A stretch of DNA of 64,000 nt from Vibrio sp. DW001 (GCF_029016285.1 NZ_CP091976.1:1488001-1552000), one strand, 5' to 3'; shown: positions 1 to 8,154, counted from the stretch's first letter. Numbers and translations are program-made. The notes: a model not told the origin generated them from the sequence alone.

Positions 1-479
1 CATGTCCACCCCGCAGGGCAGCTATAGAAGGCATGTTTTTCGTCACTTTCTGGGTGCTCAAATAAACCAGCATGCTTTATGACGCCCTCGATAGTATTCA
101 TCTCTGGGTACTGTTCTACCAAATAACCAGGAACCCAAAATCCTTCCTCACCACCGTCGGACAATGACTTGCCCGCATAGCGAAGTCGTTTGTTTTTGAC
201 GCCTTGGTCAAGCGCGTCTTTAATACTGTTTGTCCATAACTCGGGCGCAACATCGGGTTTACCTTTTTCTATCATTGATGTCCCTGTGGGTAAGCTATCT
301 CCTGGTATCAGTTCTGCTTCACAATTGAAGCCAGTGTTAAGGATGAATTGGTCGATGTGTGCCATAAGACTGGCAGAGTTCCAATTCATGTCAGCGATGG
401 TGACAGTTCCACATTCTGATGCATTCGCTTGAAACGATAATGCCGCTGCTAATAGAGCGGCAGTGGTAGAAGGCTTCAT
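1..479 (-). CDS. ABC transporter substrate-binding protein, glycine betaine/proline (OpuAC/ProX) type, partial
   Basis: The ORF reads leftward from an ATG at 479 and runs off the left edge, so only the first 159 codons are present. The N terminus is a signal peptide ending near SFQANA|SECG, so the protein should be periplasmic. The next stretch (VTIADMNWNSASLMAHIDQF, then GTSMIEKGKPDVAPELW) resembles the OpuAC/ProX fold that binds quaternary amines. The family role is delivery of betaine, choline or proline to a membrane permease. The permease and ATPase genes would lie to the left. A GntR/UTRA regulator starts 230 bp away on the other strand and may control it, which is inference from the layout. 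The exact ligand cannot be told from this fragment. Confidence 0.75.
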   Translation of the reverse strand, partial: MKPSTTAALLAAALSFQANASECGTVTIADMNWNSASLMAHIDQFILNTGFNCEAELIPGDSLPTGTSMIEKGKPDVAPELWTNSIKDALDQGVKNKRLRYAGKSLSDGGEEGFWVPGYLVEQYPEMNTIEGVIKHAGLFEHPESDEKHAFYSCPAGWT

Positions 480-705
480 CTATAAAATTCCTTTCTAACG
501 GATTTAAAAATTGAATATAGACGAAATACAAATATTCTGTATTTCGATTAATAGGTTTAACACGTTGATAGTACAGTTTTAATCGTTTACCCGTTTAGTG
601 TAGAACTTTCACAGAGATTATCAAAGCGAGGGGTCGATATTGACCATGAAATGACCGAAAAATAGACCCAAAGAAGTAAGTATTGGTTATTTTTATGCAT
701 TGACC

Positions 706-1464
706 ATGACTTCTGAGGTAGTATTTCTTGATGATGGTCTACGCGATGTAAAGGGACGTGAAGTGCAGTACGTAAAAATAAAAGAAGCCATTGTTGAGCA
801 GATTGATTCAGGGATGTTAACACCTAGGCAGAAACTTCCAGCAGAAAGAAAGTTTGCAGAACTGTTCAATACGACTCGGGTAACACTTCGTGAAGCGTTG
901 TCATCGCTAGAGGCCGAAGGAAAGATATATCGCGAGGACAGGAGAGGGTGGTTTATCTCACCGGAACCGCTTCTTTATGATCCCATGCGGAAGCTAAGCT
1001 TCCATGAGATGGCGACATTGCAGCAGCGAACTCCCTCAACAGAGGTATTGTCAGCAACCAGCATGCTGGCAACGAAGCAAGCCTGTTTATTGCTTGAGCT
1101 GCCGCCATTTACTGATGTGTATTGCTTAGAACGTGTCCGCTATTTGGAAGGGCGCCCCATTGCCTACACAAAGAAAGTGATAAAATCAGCGTTTTTTCCA
1201 CAGCTTTTGTCGTGTGATTTCTTGCCATCTCTAACCGAGATATATAACAAGAAGTACGGTGTGGTTTATCAAAAGACACGATACAAAATTAGCTCAACAT
1301 CTCTTACCGGCTATGTGGCTCAGATGCTCAGAGCAACGTCTGGTACGCCAGCCATGTTCGTTGAGCGTATCAACTATGACACCTTAGGTCGGCTTGTCGA
1401 TTGTGACATAGAGTATTGGCGACATGATGCAATCTGTATTGAGTCTATCGCCGAATTGGTATAA
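706..1464 (+). CDS. GntR-family transcriptional regulator with UTRA effector domain
   Basis: The first ~75 residues form a GntR winged helix-turn-helix (KIKEAIVEQIDSG, LPAERKFAELFNTTRVTLRE, ALSSLEAEG). About 150 residues follow with the UTRA ligand-binding pattern (YCLERVRYLEGRPIAYTKK, then AMFVERINYDTLGR). This is a PhnF/PhnR/HutC-like one-component regulator that releases DNA when it binds a small effector. I use the ATG at 706; a TTG at 700 is also in frame, and neither has a strong ribosome-binding site. It is divergent from the partial substrate-binding gene, suggesting regulation of that transporter. Effector unknown. Confidence 0.85.
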   Translation: MTSEVVFLDDGLRDVKGREVQYVKIKEAIVEQIDSGMLTPRQKLPAERKFAELFNTTRVTLREALSSLEAEGKIYREDRRGWFISPEPLLYDPMRKLSFHEMATLQQRTPSTEVLSATSMLATKQACLLLELPPFTDVYCLERVRYLEGRPIAYTKKVIKSAFFPQLLSCDFLPSLTEIYNKKYGVVYQKTRYKISSTSLTGYVAQMLRATSGTPAMFVERINYDTLGRLVDCDIEYWRHDAICIESIAELV

Positions 1465-1496
1465 CACGCTCGCTCGATTCCTGACCATGCAGAACG

Positions 1497-1519
1497 AAAA
1501 AGCCACGCGAATGCGTGGC
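1497..1519 (-). terminator. Rho-independent terminator of the DUF333 lipoprotein gene
   Basis: GCCACGC (1502-1508) pairs with GCGTGGC (1513-1519) around a GAAT loop. The A-run at 1497-1501 becomes a U-tract for leftward transcripts, so it suits the minus-strand lipoprotein gene ending at 1527. Confidence 0.7.
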
Positions 1520-1526
1520 CTTGATA

Positions 1527-1796
1527 TTACATCTTGTCTTTTTCTTTATTGTGGTTTTCTTTGTAGTATTCCCACTGCTCATATTTTTCTTCTTCAGAGA
1601 GGACGCAGTACATCACACGTTGGTCGTTTTCATTGAAAGCCTGAAGCTCACCTTTTTGCTGTACACAATAGACTGAAGCGGGGTTTGAGATAGATTCATA
1701 ACTCTCGACATCGTATTCATCTGGCTCACTTGAACCCGCGCAACCAGCCAATACTGCCATTGCACCCAACCCAACCAGCCAATTTAATTTATTCAT
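1527..1796 (-). CDS. Small outer-membrane-type lipoprotein with DUF333 domain
   Basis: The 89-residue product has a lipoprotein signal with lipobox LAGC (Cys19), so it should be acylated. The mature part contains NPASVYCVQQKGELQ and VMYCVLSEEEKYEQWEYY, the pattern of the DUF333 (putative hemolysin-like) family of small lipoproteins. The C terminus is highly charged. GGAGAAA lies 7 bases upstream of the ATG. It is a single-gene unit with its own terminator. Family function is not established. Confidence 0.8.
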   Translation of the reverse strand: MNKLNWLVGLGAMAVLAGCAGSSEPDEYDVESYESISNPASVYCVQQKGELQAFNENDQRVMYCVLSEEEKYEQWEYYKENHNKEKDKM

Positions 1797-1909
1797 TCAC
1801 TTTCTCCAACAGACTTTAGACTATTAACTTAGTATTAATTTTCCTGTAAGTGTAGGTTAATTTTACAAAAAACGGTCTGGATAAAGTAAAAATTCGAAAA
1901 TATGCGGGT

Positions 1910-2527
1910 GTGAATAAGTTTATGGCGGTGCAGAGCCATATAAAAAGGATAATTGAGTATGTTAACATGCGCCATTATCACATAAATCCAGATTTAACAG
2001 ACACTTCTATGAGACACATTCAAACGCAAATTCACCCTGATATTGATCACCTAGATAATAAAACGATATTTAAACGTGCAGCGGCTAGAGCGATTGTGCT
2101 TGATGGCGAAAATATCCTCATGCTTTATACCGAGCGATACCACGACTATACAATACCTGGTGGTGGTTTAGACGAAGGTGAAGATGTCATCTCTGGTATG
2201 GTTCGTGAGTTGCAGGAAGAGACTGGCGCCCAGAACATTCATAAAATTAAGCCGTATGGCATTTATGAAGAGTTTCGCCCTTGGTATAAAGACGATGCCG
2301 ATATAATGCATCAGATATCGTACTGCTACACCTGTAAAATTGATCGTGAGCTAGGTGAAACGGCCTTAGAAGCACATGAAGTAAATAATGGCATGGTGCC
2401 TATCTGGATTAACATCCACGAGGCCATTGCACACAACGAAGAAACCATAGCTAAAAACCCCAAGAAGGGCATGAGCATTGAGCGCGAGACGTATTTGCTT
2501 CATTTGATTGCGAAGGAAATGCTGTAA
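1910..2527 (+). CDS. Nudix hydrolase whose 3' end is supplied by the prophage attachment site
   Basis: The Nudix box is intact (PGGGLDEGEDVISGM followed by RELQEETGA, about residues 86-108), with the G-x5-E-x7-RE-x2-EE-x-G spacing that binds metal and hydrolyses nucleoside diphosphates linked to another group. Substrate unknown. The start is uncertain: GTG at 1910 gives 205 residues, but ATGs at 1922, 1967 and 2009 are in frame and none has a convincing ribosome-binding site. The last ~43 codons lie in attL, and a near-identical copy of the same 3' end sits at attR (38455-38588). The prophage therefore swapped the gene's tail without breaking it. Both differences between copies are silent (GCT/GCC and GCG/GCT, alanine). 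Confidence 0.85.
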   Translation: MNKFMAVQSHIKRIIEYVNMRHYHINPDLTDTSMRHIQTQIHPDIDHLDNKTIFKRAAARAIVLDGENILMLYTERYHDYTIPGGGLDEGEDVISGMVRELQEETGAQNIHKIKPYGIYEEFRPWYKDDADIMHQISYCYTCKIDRELGETALEAHEVNNGMVPIWINIHEAIAHNEETIAKNPKKGMSIERETYLLHLIAKEML

Positions 2528-2530
2528 GGA
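2397..2530 (+). repeat. attL: left attachment repeat (134 bp) overlapping the Nudix 3' end
   Basis: The 134 bases match 38455-38588 with two mismatches, both silent in the Nudix frame. The match starts at the TGCC of codons for Pro-Ile-Trp and runs through the TAA stop to three bases beyond. This is long for an att core, and it means the phage carries a translatable copy of the host gene's tail. The crossover point within the repeat cannot be placed. Confidence 0.95.
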
Positions 2531-2581
2531 TAAACAGGTAAAAATACGCTCAAATGCGCCTTTTTACGCTGTTTTACATTC

Positions 2582-2604
2582 TCTGTCGCCACTTTGTCGC
2601 CACT
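2582..2604 (+). repeat. Integrase arm-type site (P' side), tandem TGTCGCCACT
   Basis: Two direct copies of TGTCGCCACT one base apart (2584-2593 and 2595-2604) lie between attL and int. The whole 23-bp unit recurs exactly, in the same orientation, at 38376-38398 just inside attR. In the circular phage the two units would flank the attP core, as expected of arm-type sites for a tyrosine integrase. Function is inferred from position and exact duplication. Confidence 0.7.
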
Positions 2605-2607
2605 TTT

Positions 2608-3642
2608 TTATAGTCTAATTTGGTTAAGTGGGTTGTAGATAACGGCATCTTCAAGGTGATTCGGCGCGAAGTGAGCATAGCGCATGGTCATGCTAATTTC
2701 GGTATGGCCAAGGATGTTTTTTAACACAATGATGTTGCCGCCATTCATCATAAAATGACTGGCGAAAGTATGACGTAATGTGTGGGTACCTTGTCCTTTA
2801 GGCAAGTTTGGTAGGGCAAGAGAGAACCATTTGTGAGTCAGGCTATAGCTGCAACTAAAAATCTTGCCCGGATCTTCTTTTCTAATGTCGTTATAGAGCG
2901 TGTCTGAGATAGGAATGGTTCTATTTTTTTTGCCCTTGGTTTCTACAAAGGTAATTCGACACTTTGATACCTGAGAGCCCTTAAGGTTAAGAACCTCTCG
3001 AATTCTTGCGCCCGTTGCCAAGCAAACCATAAACACCAGTCGCAGTTCTTCACCCTTCTCACTTTTTAAAACGTAATGTAAGAGACGCTCAATCTCTTCC
3101 AGTTTGAGATAAACAATTTCTGTTTCACTTATTTTAAATTTGCGAATATCGGCAAGTGGGTTAGGCTGTTTCCATTCCTTAAGCCGAATGAGTTCATTGA
3201 ACATGGTTTTTAACCAAATGAGATCATGGTTATGCGTAGACAGCGCAATTGCTTCATGGTTATCTTTTCTTAACGTACTGCTGCCTTTGTAGGTTCGATT
3301 AGCGCGGTAGTGAGCGAACATCCTTTCATTGATATGGCTTGCAATAGGGTTATTGAGTTCCTCACAGACAATTTCCATTCTACGCATTGCCCGTTTACCA
3401 GAACGAGTATTCTTACCATGCAGCTGGTACCACAGTTCGATAAGGTGAAGTAACCTGCGGCTATCCGGTTTATCCCCTAACCATGGTTTATCGTTAATAC
3501 CTTTCATAGTGAACAATTCAAACGCCGCCGCTTCGCCTTTCGTCGCAAATTTCTTACGCACACGCTTACCGTTGCGCCCTATGGGGTAGCATTCGCAGAT
3601 CCAAGGCTTTTTGGTGTTGTCTTTTAGGTTTCTGATGGACAT
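2608..3642 (-). CDS. int: Phage integrase, P2/HP1-type tyrosine recombinase
   Basis: The 344-residue product catalyses site-specific integration and, with Cox, excision. The N terminus (MSIRNLKDNTKKPWICECYP, then GKRVRKKFATKGEA) is typical of P2-like integrases. All catalytic motifs are present: ARIREVL (Arg), ETKGKKN (Lys), HTLRHTF (His and Arg), LGHTEISMTMRYAHF (His and nucleophile Tyr). I use the ATG at 3642, preceded by GAGAGG five bases away; an upstream in-frame start at 3654 lacks this. It reads toward attL. A LexA-type site lies about 16-35 bp upstream of the start codon. Confidence 0.95.
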   Translation of the reverse strand: MSIRNLKDNTKKPWICECYPIGRNGKRVRKKFATKGEAAAFELFTMKGINDKPWLGDKPDSRRLLHLIELWYQLHGKNTRSGKRAMRRMEIVCEELNNPIASHINERMFAHYRANRTYKGSSTLRKDNHEAIALSTHNHDLIWLKTMFNELIRLKEWKQPNPLADIRKFKISETEIVYLKLEEIERLLHYVLKSEKGEELRLVFMVCLATGARIREVLNLKGSQVSKCRITFVETKGKKNRTIPISDTLYNDIRKEDPGKIFSCSYSLTHKWFSLALPNLPKGQGTHTLRHTFASHFMMNGGNIIVLKNILGHTEISMTMRYAHFAPNHLEDAVIYNPLNQIRL

Positions 3643-3657
3643 GGTACCTCTCAAAAG

Positions 3658-3677
3658 TACTGTATTAATAAACAGTA
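3658..3677. promoter_or_regulatory. LexA-type box upstream of int
   Basis: TACTGT-ATTAATAA-ACAGTA is a perfect CTGT-N8-ACAG palindrome extended by TA on both sides, with an A/T-only centre. This is the gamma-proteobacterial SOS-box form. Its position 16 bp from the int start suggests that LexA represses int. Confidence 0.7.
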
Positions 3678-3840
3678 AAATGTTTTGAGATGTTTAACAA
3701 TGTTTGATATTGAGTTTGCGATATAGATAATTAGTCAATTTTGTAAATTATTGATTAATCAGTGTATACAACTCAGACTAAATACATATAGTCCAAGCAA
3801 CTATCGTTTGTATTTTTCAAGCATTTATCATTCTGAGCCT
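3678..3840. other. AT-rich spacer between int and the int remnant
   Basis: No ORF of useful length. Very AT-rich, so it may hold the int promoter and Cox or integrase sites. I could not assign any element with confidence. Confidence 0.4.
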
Positions 3841-4011
3841 GGTTGATTTACCAGAGTGAATACTTCCTCATTCAATTGATATCAAAGCTGGATAAGGTGA
3901 AGAAACTTGCGGCATTTCGGTTTACTCCTCAACCATGGTGTTTTGATGCTGTCCCTTAGGTTACTGATGGGTATAGAGTGTTAACAGGTAAAACTGTATG
4001 TATGAACAGTA
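3841..4011 (-). pseudogene. Degenerate, internally deleted copy of the int 5' region
   Basis: By eye, 3841-3942 aligns with int bases about 3388-3490: shared TTTACCAGA, then GATAAGGTGAAG, then a diverged CTTGCGG, then AACCATGGT. Bases 3943-4011 align with 3610-3677 (TTAGGTT-CTGATGG, then a CTGT-N8-ACAG box). About 120 bp of int between the two blocks is missing. No open frame remains. It looks like the remains of a related phage's int start plus promoter, left by recombination when the neighbouring cargo was acquired. Confidence 0.7.
3992..4011. promoter_or_regulatory. LexA-type box upstream of the ParB-like/Dam cargo
   Basis: AACTGT-ATGTATGA-ACAGTA keeps both CTGT and ACAG half-sites. It lies where the int LexA box lies relative to int, but in the int remnant, and now precedes the rightward cargo operon by about 135 bp (start at 4147). 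It may still bind LexA; whether it controls the cargo depends on the promoter position. Confidence 0.55.
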
Positions 4012-4146
4012 TAAATGCGTCGTAAATTTATAATGAACAAAGAAATTTGTTTCTCTCATCGAATAACGAGATATTTATTCTTAACAATCATAGCGATAGC
4101 GATTACATTATGCCTCAGTATTAATATTAATGGGTGTGATTGCAGT

Positions 4147-5682
4147 ATGGCTAGTGCTAATGATATCTGGTGGAACAAACGTTCACCAAGATCCGTTGAT
4201 TATTTAAAATTATGGAAAGATAACCCACGCTTCGATGGGGCTGAAAGCCACTTGAGAATTAAAGTTGCAGATTTTGCGGATGAAATTTTAACTGAGTCTA
4301 CAGAAAAGAAGCACTTTCAAGACCTTGTTAAATCGATAGTAAGTGATGGTTTTAAGACGTTTGATCCTATTGTTGTTTGGAAAGATGAATCTGACAGTCG
4401 ATACATAATAGCAGAGGGAAACCGTCGCGTATTAGCATTGAAGTTGTTGAGATCACCACATAAAGCTCCTAAAGAAATTAGGAAATTTATGCTTCAACAA
4501 GCATCAATGATAGACCGAAATACTATCGAAAAAATTCCTGTTGCGATAGCTCCTTCAAAAGAAGACACCATCTGGTATGTATTGGAGAGACACTCATCTG
4601 GTTCATCACAGTTCAGATGGCAACGTCTACAGCAGCAAAGATTCATTCAAAGTTTATATGATGATTATAATGAAAATGTGGACTTAGTTGTTGAAACTAC
4701 GAACTTTACTCGTTCTGATGTATTGACTGCACTGCGATATGTACAGTTTAGAGACCATGCAACTAGAAAAGAAGTATTGCAGTTGATGACTCCAGAGGAA
4801 AAAGAATTAATCTATAGTAGACGTATATCAATGACCGTTCTTGAACGCTGGTTTGGTAGTGAGGATGTCAGGCAAGCGTGGGGTATAGAGTTTCATGAAA
4901 CTCAAGTAAAAATTAAATCTATTGAGTCTAGTTTCTTGCATGCTTATGCGCATTTTTTGAAGTTTATGTTTAACATAGTCCCCAATGATTTACAGTTTGT
5001 GGTTAACACTCGTTCTATACCAAGCCATAATATAAAAATATTACAAGCATTGCCTGAAGTAGAGTTTTTGGAAGATTGCGTCGCAATTCCTTTCTCGTCT
5101 GGAAAAAGTACAGAAGAAACAAGTTCATCTGGTGAAGGAAATGGCGAAAAAAACGAGAGTAACCAGAGCGAACTTGGGCAAGGTGAAAAAGTTGAAGAGC
5201 CCCAACCTGACAGAGTTCCGCTGAACACTAATAACAGAAGAAGAGTTATTCCTTTGGGATCTACAATCAAGGTAAAAAGTCACAAACTTAATGCTTTGTT
5301 TAGAGAAATGAAAAGGGTACCGGTATATCTATATACTAATGTCTCTGCAGCTACTCTTCGTGTTATTCTTGATTTATCAGTTGATAGCTATATCAAAAAA
5401 ACAGGGCTAGAAGGGAATTTGGCTAAAACGTATAAGAAAGATTACAATCATACTGTCTTGTTGCAACGTCTAACTTACCTTAAGAACGAACATATTCAAG
5501 ATGGTCAGGCGAAAAAAGTAATAGCTAAATTGCTACAACCTCAGAATGAACATAGTCTAGATACATTAAATAGCTTTGTTCATGGTCATGAAACTCATAA
5601 AATTGATCATAGATTTATTAATGGATTTTGGGATATGCTTACGCCCCTGTTAAAAGTCCTGATTGATTTGAAGGAAAGGTAA
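4147..5682 (+). CDS. ParB/Srx N-terminal-domain protein of a methylase-linked cargo operon
   Basis: From the ATG at 4147 the product has about 511 residues. Residues ~15-100 match a ParB/Srx-type domain (KLWKDNPRF, then FDPIVVWKD, then the signature AEGNRRVLALKLL near 89-101). ParB folds bind DNA or nucleotides and some act as nucleases. A low-complexity, Ser/Glu/Asn-rich hinge (~318-365) leads to a helical C-terminal domain with LNSFVHG near its end. The frame stays open back to 4015 and would add 44 residues with a strong membrane helix. I consider that part less likely because it abuts the int remnant and a ParB-like domain should be cytosolic, but neither start has a good ribosome-binding site. 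Its stop overlaps the methylase start (TAATG), so the two are translationally coupled. Function is not recognised; DNA modification or defence is inferred. Confidence 0.7.
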   Translation: MASANDIWWNKRSPRSVDYLKLWKDNPRFDGAESHLRIKVADFADEILTESTEKKHFQDLVKSIVSDGFKTFDPIVVWKDESDSRYIIAEGNRRVLALKLLRSPHKAPKEIRKFMLQQASMIDRNTIEKIPVAIAPSKEDTIWYVLERHSSGSSQFRWQRLQQQRFIQSLYDDYNENVDLVVETTNFTRSDVLTALRYVQFRDHATRKEVLQLMTPEEKELIYSRRISMTVLERWFGSEDVRQAWGIEFHETQVKIKSIESSFLHAYAHFLKFMFNIVPNDLQFVVNTRSIPSHNIKILQALPEVEFLEDCVAIPFSSGKSTEETSSSGEGNGEKNESNQSELGQGEKVEEPQPDRVPLNTNNRRRVIPLGSTIKVKSHKLNALFREMKRVPVYLYTNVSAATLRVILDLSVDSYIKKTGLEGNLAKTYKKDYNHTVLLQRLTYLKNEHIQDGQAKKVIAKLLQPQNEHSLDTLNSFVHGHETHKIDHRFINGFWDMLTPLLKVLIDLKER

Positions 5683-6563
5683 TGTTCTATTCACCGCTAA
5701 GGTATCCAGGTGGCAAGTCTAAACTTACAGCATATGTTTTGGAAACGTTGAAGCTCAATGAGCTTGAAGGAGGGACATATGTAGAGCCATTTGCAGGTGG
5801 GTGTGCTATAGCTTGGTATTTACTCTTAGAGGGACACGTAAGCAAGGTATATATTAACGACCTAAATCCGTCCATACATGCGTTTTGGTACTCCGTTCTC
5901 AATAAAACAGATGAGCTTTGCGAGCTAATAGAATCCACACCTGTAACTATTGATGAGTGGCATAAACAAAAATTGGTACAATCTCAAGAGCGACCAAACA
6001 TATTGAGTCTAGGTTTTTCCACCTTCTTTTTAAATCGAACAAACCGTTCAGGAATCATAAAAGCGGGTGTCATTGGTGGATTAAAACAAAACGGGAACTA
6101 CTTGTTGGACTGTCGATATCAAAAAGGTAACTTAATCAATAAAATCAGAGCGATTGCTAAAAGGCGAGACGATATTGTTTTGACTAAGGTAGACGCAGCT
6201 GATTTTTTAGATGAGTATTTGCCAGATATTGAAGGAAAATGTCTAATCAATATAGATCCTCCTTACTATGTCAAAGGTAAGGGTTTATATCAGAACTTCT
6301 TTGAACACGATGATCATTTTAGGCTTTATGAAAGTGTAAAACGAATTCAGTCCCCCTGGATTGTTACCTATGACGACACCCCTGAAATAATTGGAATCTA
6401 TTCTGAATTCAAACCACAATCATTTGGTCTAACATATACTGCACAGGTTAAGCGAAAGGGTTCAGAAGTTATTATTCATAACCCTAATATTAAGCGAGTT
6501 CAATTTAAGCCAGATATAACGTTTGCTGAGTTAAAGTTGCTCGCAAAACAAGCTAATATGTAA
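5682..6563 (+). CDS. D12-class (Dam-like) DNA N6-adenine methyltransferase
   Basis: The 293-residue protein has the Dam/D12 order: RYPGGKSKL at 7-15, AdoMet motif VEPFAGG at 34-40, and catalytic DPPY at 192-195 followed by the aromatic KGKGLYQNFF stretch. It should transfer methyl groups to adenine in a short target that the sequence does not reveal. The ATG shares one base with the stop of the ParB-like gene, so the pair is one operon. Host Dam proteins are of similar size, but the linkage to a ParB-domain partner is unusual. It may act in modification, protection from a nuclease, or epigenetic control. Confidence 0.92.
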   Translation: MFYSPLRYPGGKSKLTAYVLETLKLNELEGGTYVEPFAGGCAIAWYLLLEGHVSKVYINDLNPSIHAFWYSVLNKTDELCELIESTPVTIDEWHKQKLVQSQERPNILSLGFSTFFLNRTNRSGIIKAGVIGGLKQNGNYLLDCRYQKGNLINKIRAIAKRRDDIVLTKVDAADFLDEYLPDIEGKCLINIDPPYYVKGKGLYQNFFEHDDHFRLYESVKRIQSPWIVTYDDTPEIIGIYSEFKPQSFGLTYTAQVKRKGSEVIIHNPNIKRVQFKPDITFAELKLLAKQANM

Positions 6564-6569
6564 ATCAAA

Positions 6570-6596
6570 AATGCCCTTAGCGGGCATTGTTTTTTT
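6570..6596. terminator. Terminator between convergent cargo operons
   Basis: AATGCCC (6570-6576) pairs with GGGCATT (6582-6588), loop TTAGC, followed by G and T7. It ends the rightward methylase transcript. The stop codon of the leftward ATPase gene lies in the loop and first stem, and A's on the left also give a short U-run for that strand. Confidence 0.8.
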
Positions 6597-8154
6597 CAAT
6601 GGTTTTATTATATATATTTTCAAATTTATCAAGAAATTTTAGTTTGTCTTGAGGGTTTTTTTCTAGAAAATATCTATATAAATGGCATCCTTGTAGTCCC
6701 CAAACTTTACTTTGTAGTTGTTGATTATACCATTCCTTCGCTTTCTTCCGGTCTGTATTTATTTCTTGAACAGTGAAATCTTTGAAACAAAGTCTTTTGG
6801 AATAATCATCGTGAACTTTTGTCCAAAATAAGTCTGCATCGAGCAATGACTCCAAAAAGTTTGCCACCATACTCTCAGGATTTAAATTACCAGGTAAACA
6901 TATATAATTTTTTAGCTTACTTTTATCTACTTTTGCTCTTGTATCTCCATCCAATATGACAATGGAGTTAGGGAACATAAAGCTAGGGACTTTTCTTTGA
7001 GCCAATTGAACATAGTTGTCACATCCTAGTTTTATATCAGAGAATTCCAAGTTTGGAAATTTCCTCCCTAATAGAGCTTTTGTAAAATGAATACATTCAG
7101 GGTCTTCGGTATAAACAGATATTTTCTTAGGTTTAACAATAATTCCTAACGATACATTTAGATTGCTTAATATTCGTTCGTAATCTGGGGATTCTTCCAC
7201 AGTAACGAAACCATCCAATTTTTTAAGGTATACAGTGTTAAAGTGCTTATCTCGACCTCTTTCCTTTTTTAATATAGATAATTTTTCAAGTAATTGAAGT
7301 GAATGAGTAGTGGCTATTAATTGGACGCTAGCCTCTTTACATAATTTACTAAGAAGCTCAAAAAGTTTTATTTGTGAACCTGGGTATAAAGTCGCGTCGA
7401 TTTCATCAATTGCTAAGATTCCACCTGAATAATTCTCAGGGTATTTTTTCTTTAATCGTTTGAATGAGATAATAGCTAATAATATCTTACTAAGGTTATC
7501 TTGACCTGCTGAATTTGAGTGCCAATCATAATGGTCAGTAGTTACACCTAAGGTGTTTTTATTGGTACTTTCCAAGTAGTCTACAGATGCAATATCATCT
7601 GCACTTATCAAGATTTTGTTATAATACTCAGAGAACCAAATGTTTTCTTCTACTGATAGTTCTGTGTTTTTACTTTTTATTCTACCTGCTTCAGCTATTG
7701 GGATCAGTCGTTTTAAACTGAGATATATTACAGGAAGCTGTATATAACCACTTCCAGCATCTCTTTTACCTTTTTGCCAAAAGCGTATTGAATCTTGTCC
7801 CTTTAATTTTCTTGGAATGCTTTCAATAGTAAACGCTCCATTTTCATTTAGATCCGGGTGTAAATCTCTGTCTTTAAAGTAAAGAGTCCATTCATGTTCA
7901 CCGGAAATATCCAAATTAGGTGATAAACGAAATTTGTCTTGAAATGCAGAACGAAAAGACCCTCCGGTAAGAGGAACCTCATCTGAAAATAAATGTTCTT
8001 TTGATGGTATTGTAAAAGTTTGGCTGAGTATTCCTAATAGCGTACTTTTTTGAGTTCCGTTTTGACCTGCAATTAACGTTATTTGTTCGCCAAGAGAAAA
8101 GCGTACATCACGAAAACCGCGAAATCTTTCAATATGAGCTTTATCAATAATCAT
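6577..8154 (-). CDS. OLD-like ABC-class ATPase with C-terminal TOPRIM-like domain
   Basis: 525 residues. The N-terminal SMC/ABC-type ATPase shows IERFRGFRDVRF, P-loop GQNGTQKST (30-38), signature-like SAGQDN (215-220), Walker B ILAIDEID (246-253) and H-loop ATTHS (281-285). The P-loop has Gln where most have Gly before the Lys, so activity should not be taken for granted. The C-terminal third shows VYTEDPE with Glu350 and ILDGDT with DGD at 402-404, which fits the Glu and DxD of a TOPRIM nuclease centre. This layout matches OLD-family nucleases (P2 Old, GajA, the retron-Eco8 effector), which block phages. Same strand as cI and the membrane gene, so possibly made in the lysogen. Abortive or exclusion defence is inference. 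Confidence 0.8.
   Translation of the reverse strand: MIIDKAHIERFRGFRDVRFSLGEQITLIAGQNGTQKSTLLGILSQTFTIPSKEHLFSDEVPLTGGSFRSAFQDKFRLSPNLDISGEHEWTLYFKDRDLHPDLNENGAFTIESIPRKLKGQDSIRFWQKGKRDAGSGYIQLPVIYLSLKRLIPIAEAGRIKSKNTELSVEENIWFSEYYNKILISADDIASVDYLESTNKNTLGVTTDHYDWHSNSAGQDNLSKILLAIISFKRLKKKYPENYSGGILAIDEIDATLYPGSQIKLFELLSKLCKEASVQLIATTHSLQLLEKLSILKKERGRDKHFNTVYLKKLDGFVTVEESPDYERILSNLNVSLGIIVKPKKISVYTEDPECIHFTKALLGRKFPNLEFSDIKLGCDNYVQLAQRKVPSFMFPNSIVILDGDTRAKVDKSKLKNYICLPGNLNPESMVANFLESLLDADLFWTKVHDDYSKRLCFKDFTVQEINTDRKKAKEWYNQQLQSKVWGLQGCHLYRYFLEKNPQDKLKFLDKFENIYNKTIEKNNAR

Noticed and set aside
1424..1636. 70-codon rightward frame after the GntR gene
   Set aside because: It overlaps the gene end, a terminator and the lipoprotein gene on the other strand.
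4015..4146. N-terminal membrane-helix extension of the ParB-like protein
   Set aside because: It directly abuts the int remnant and LexA box, has no ribosome-binding site, and would place a DNA-acting fold at the membrane. Kept only as an alternative start.
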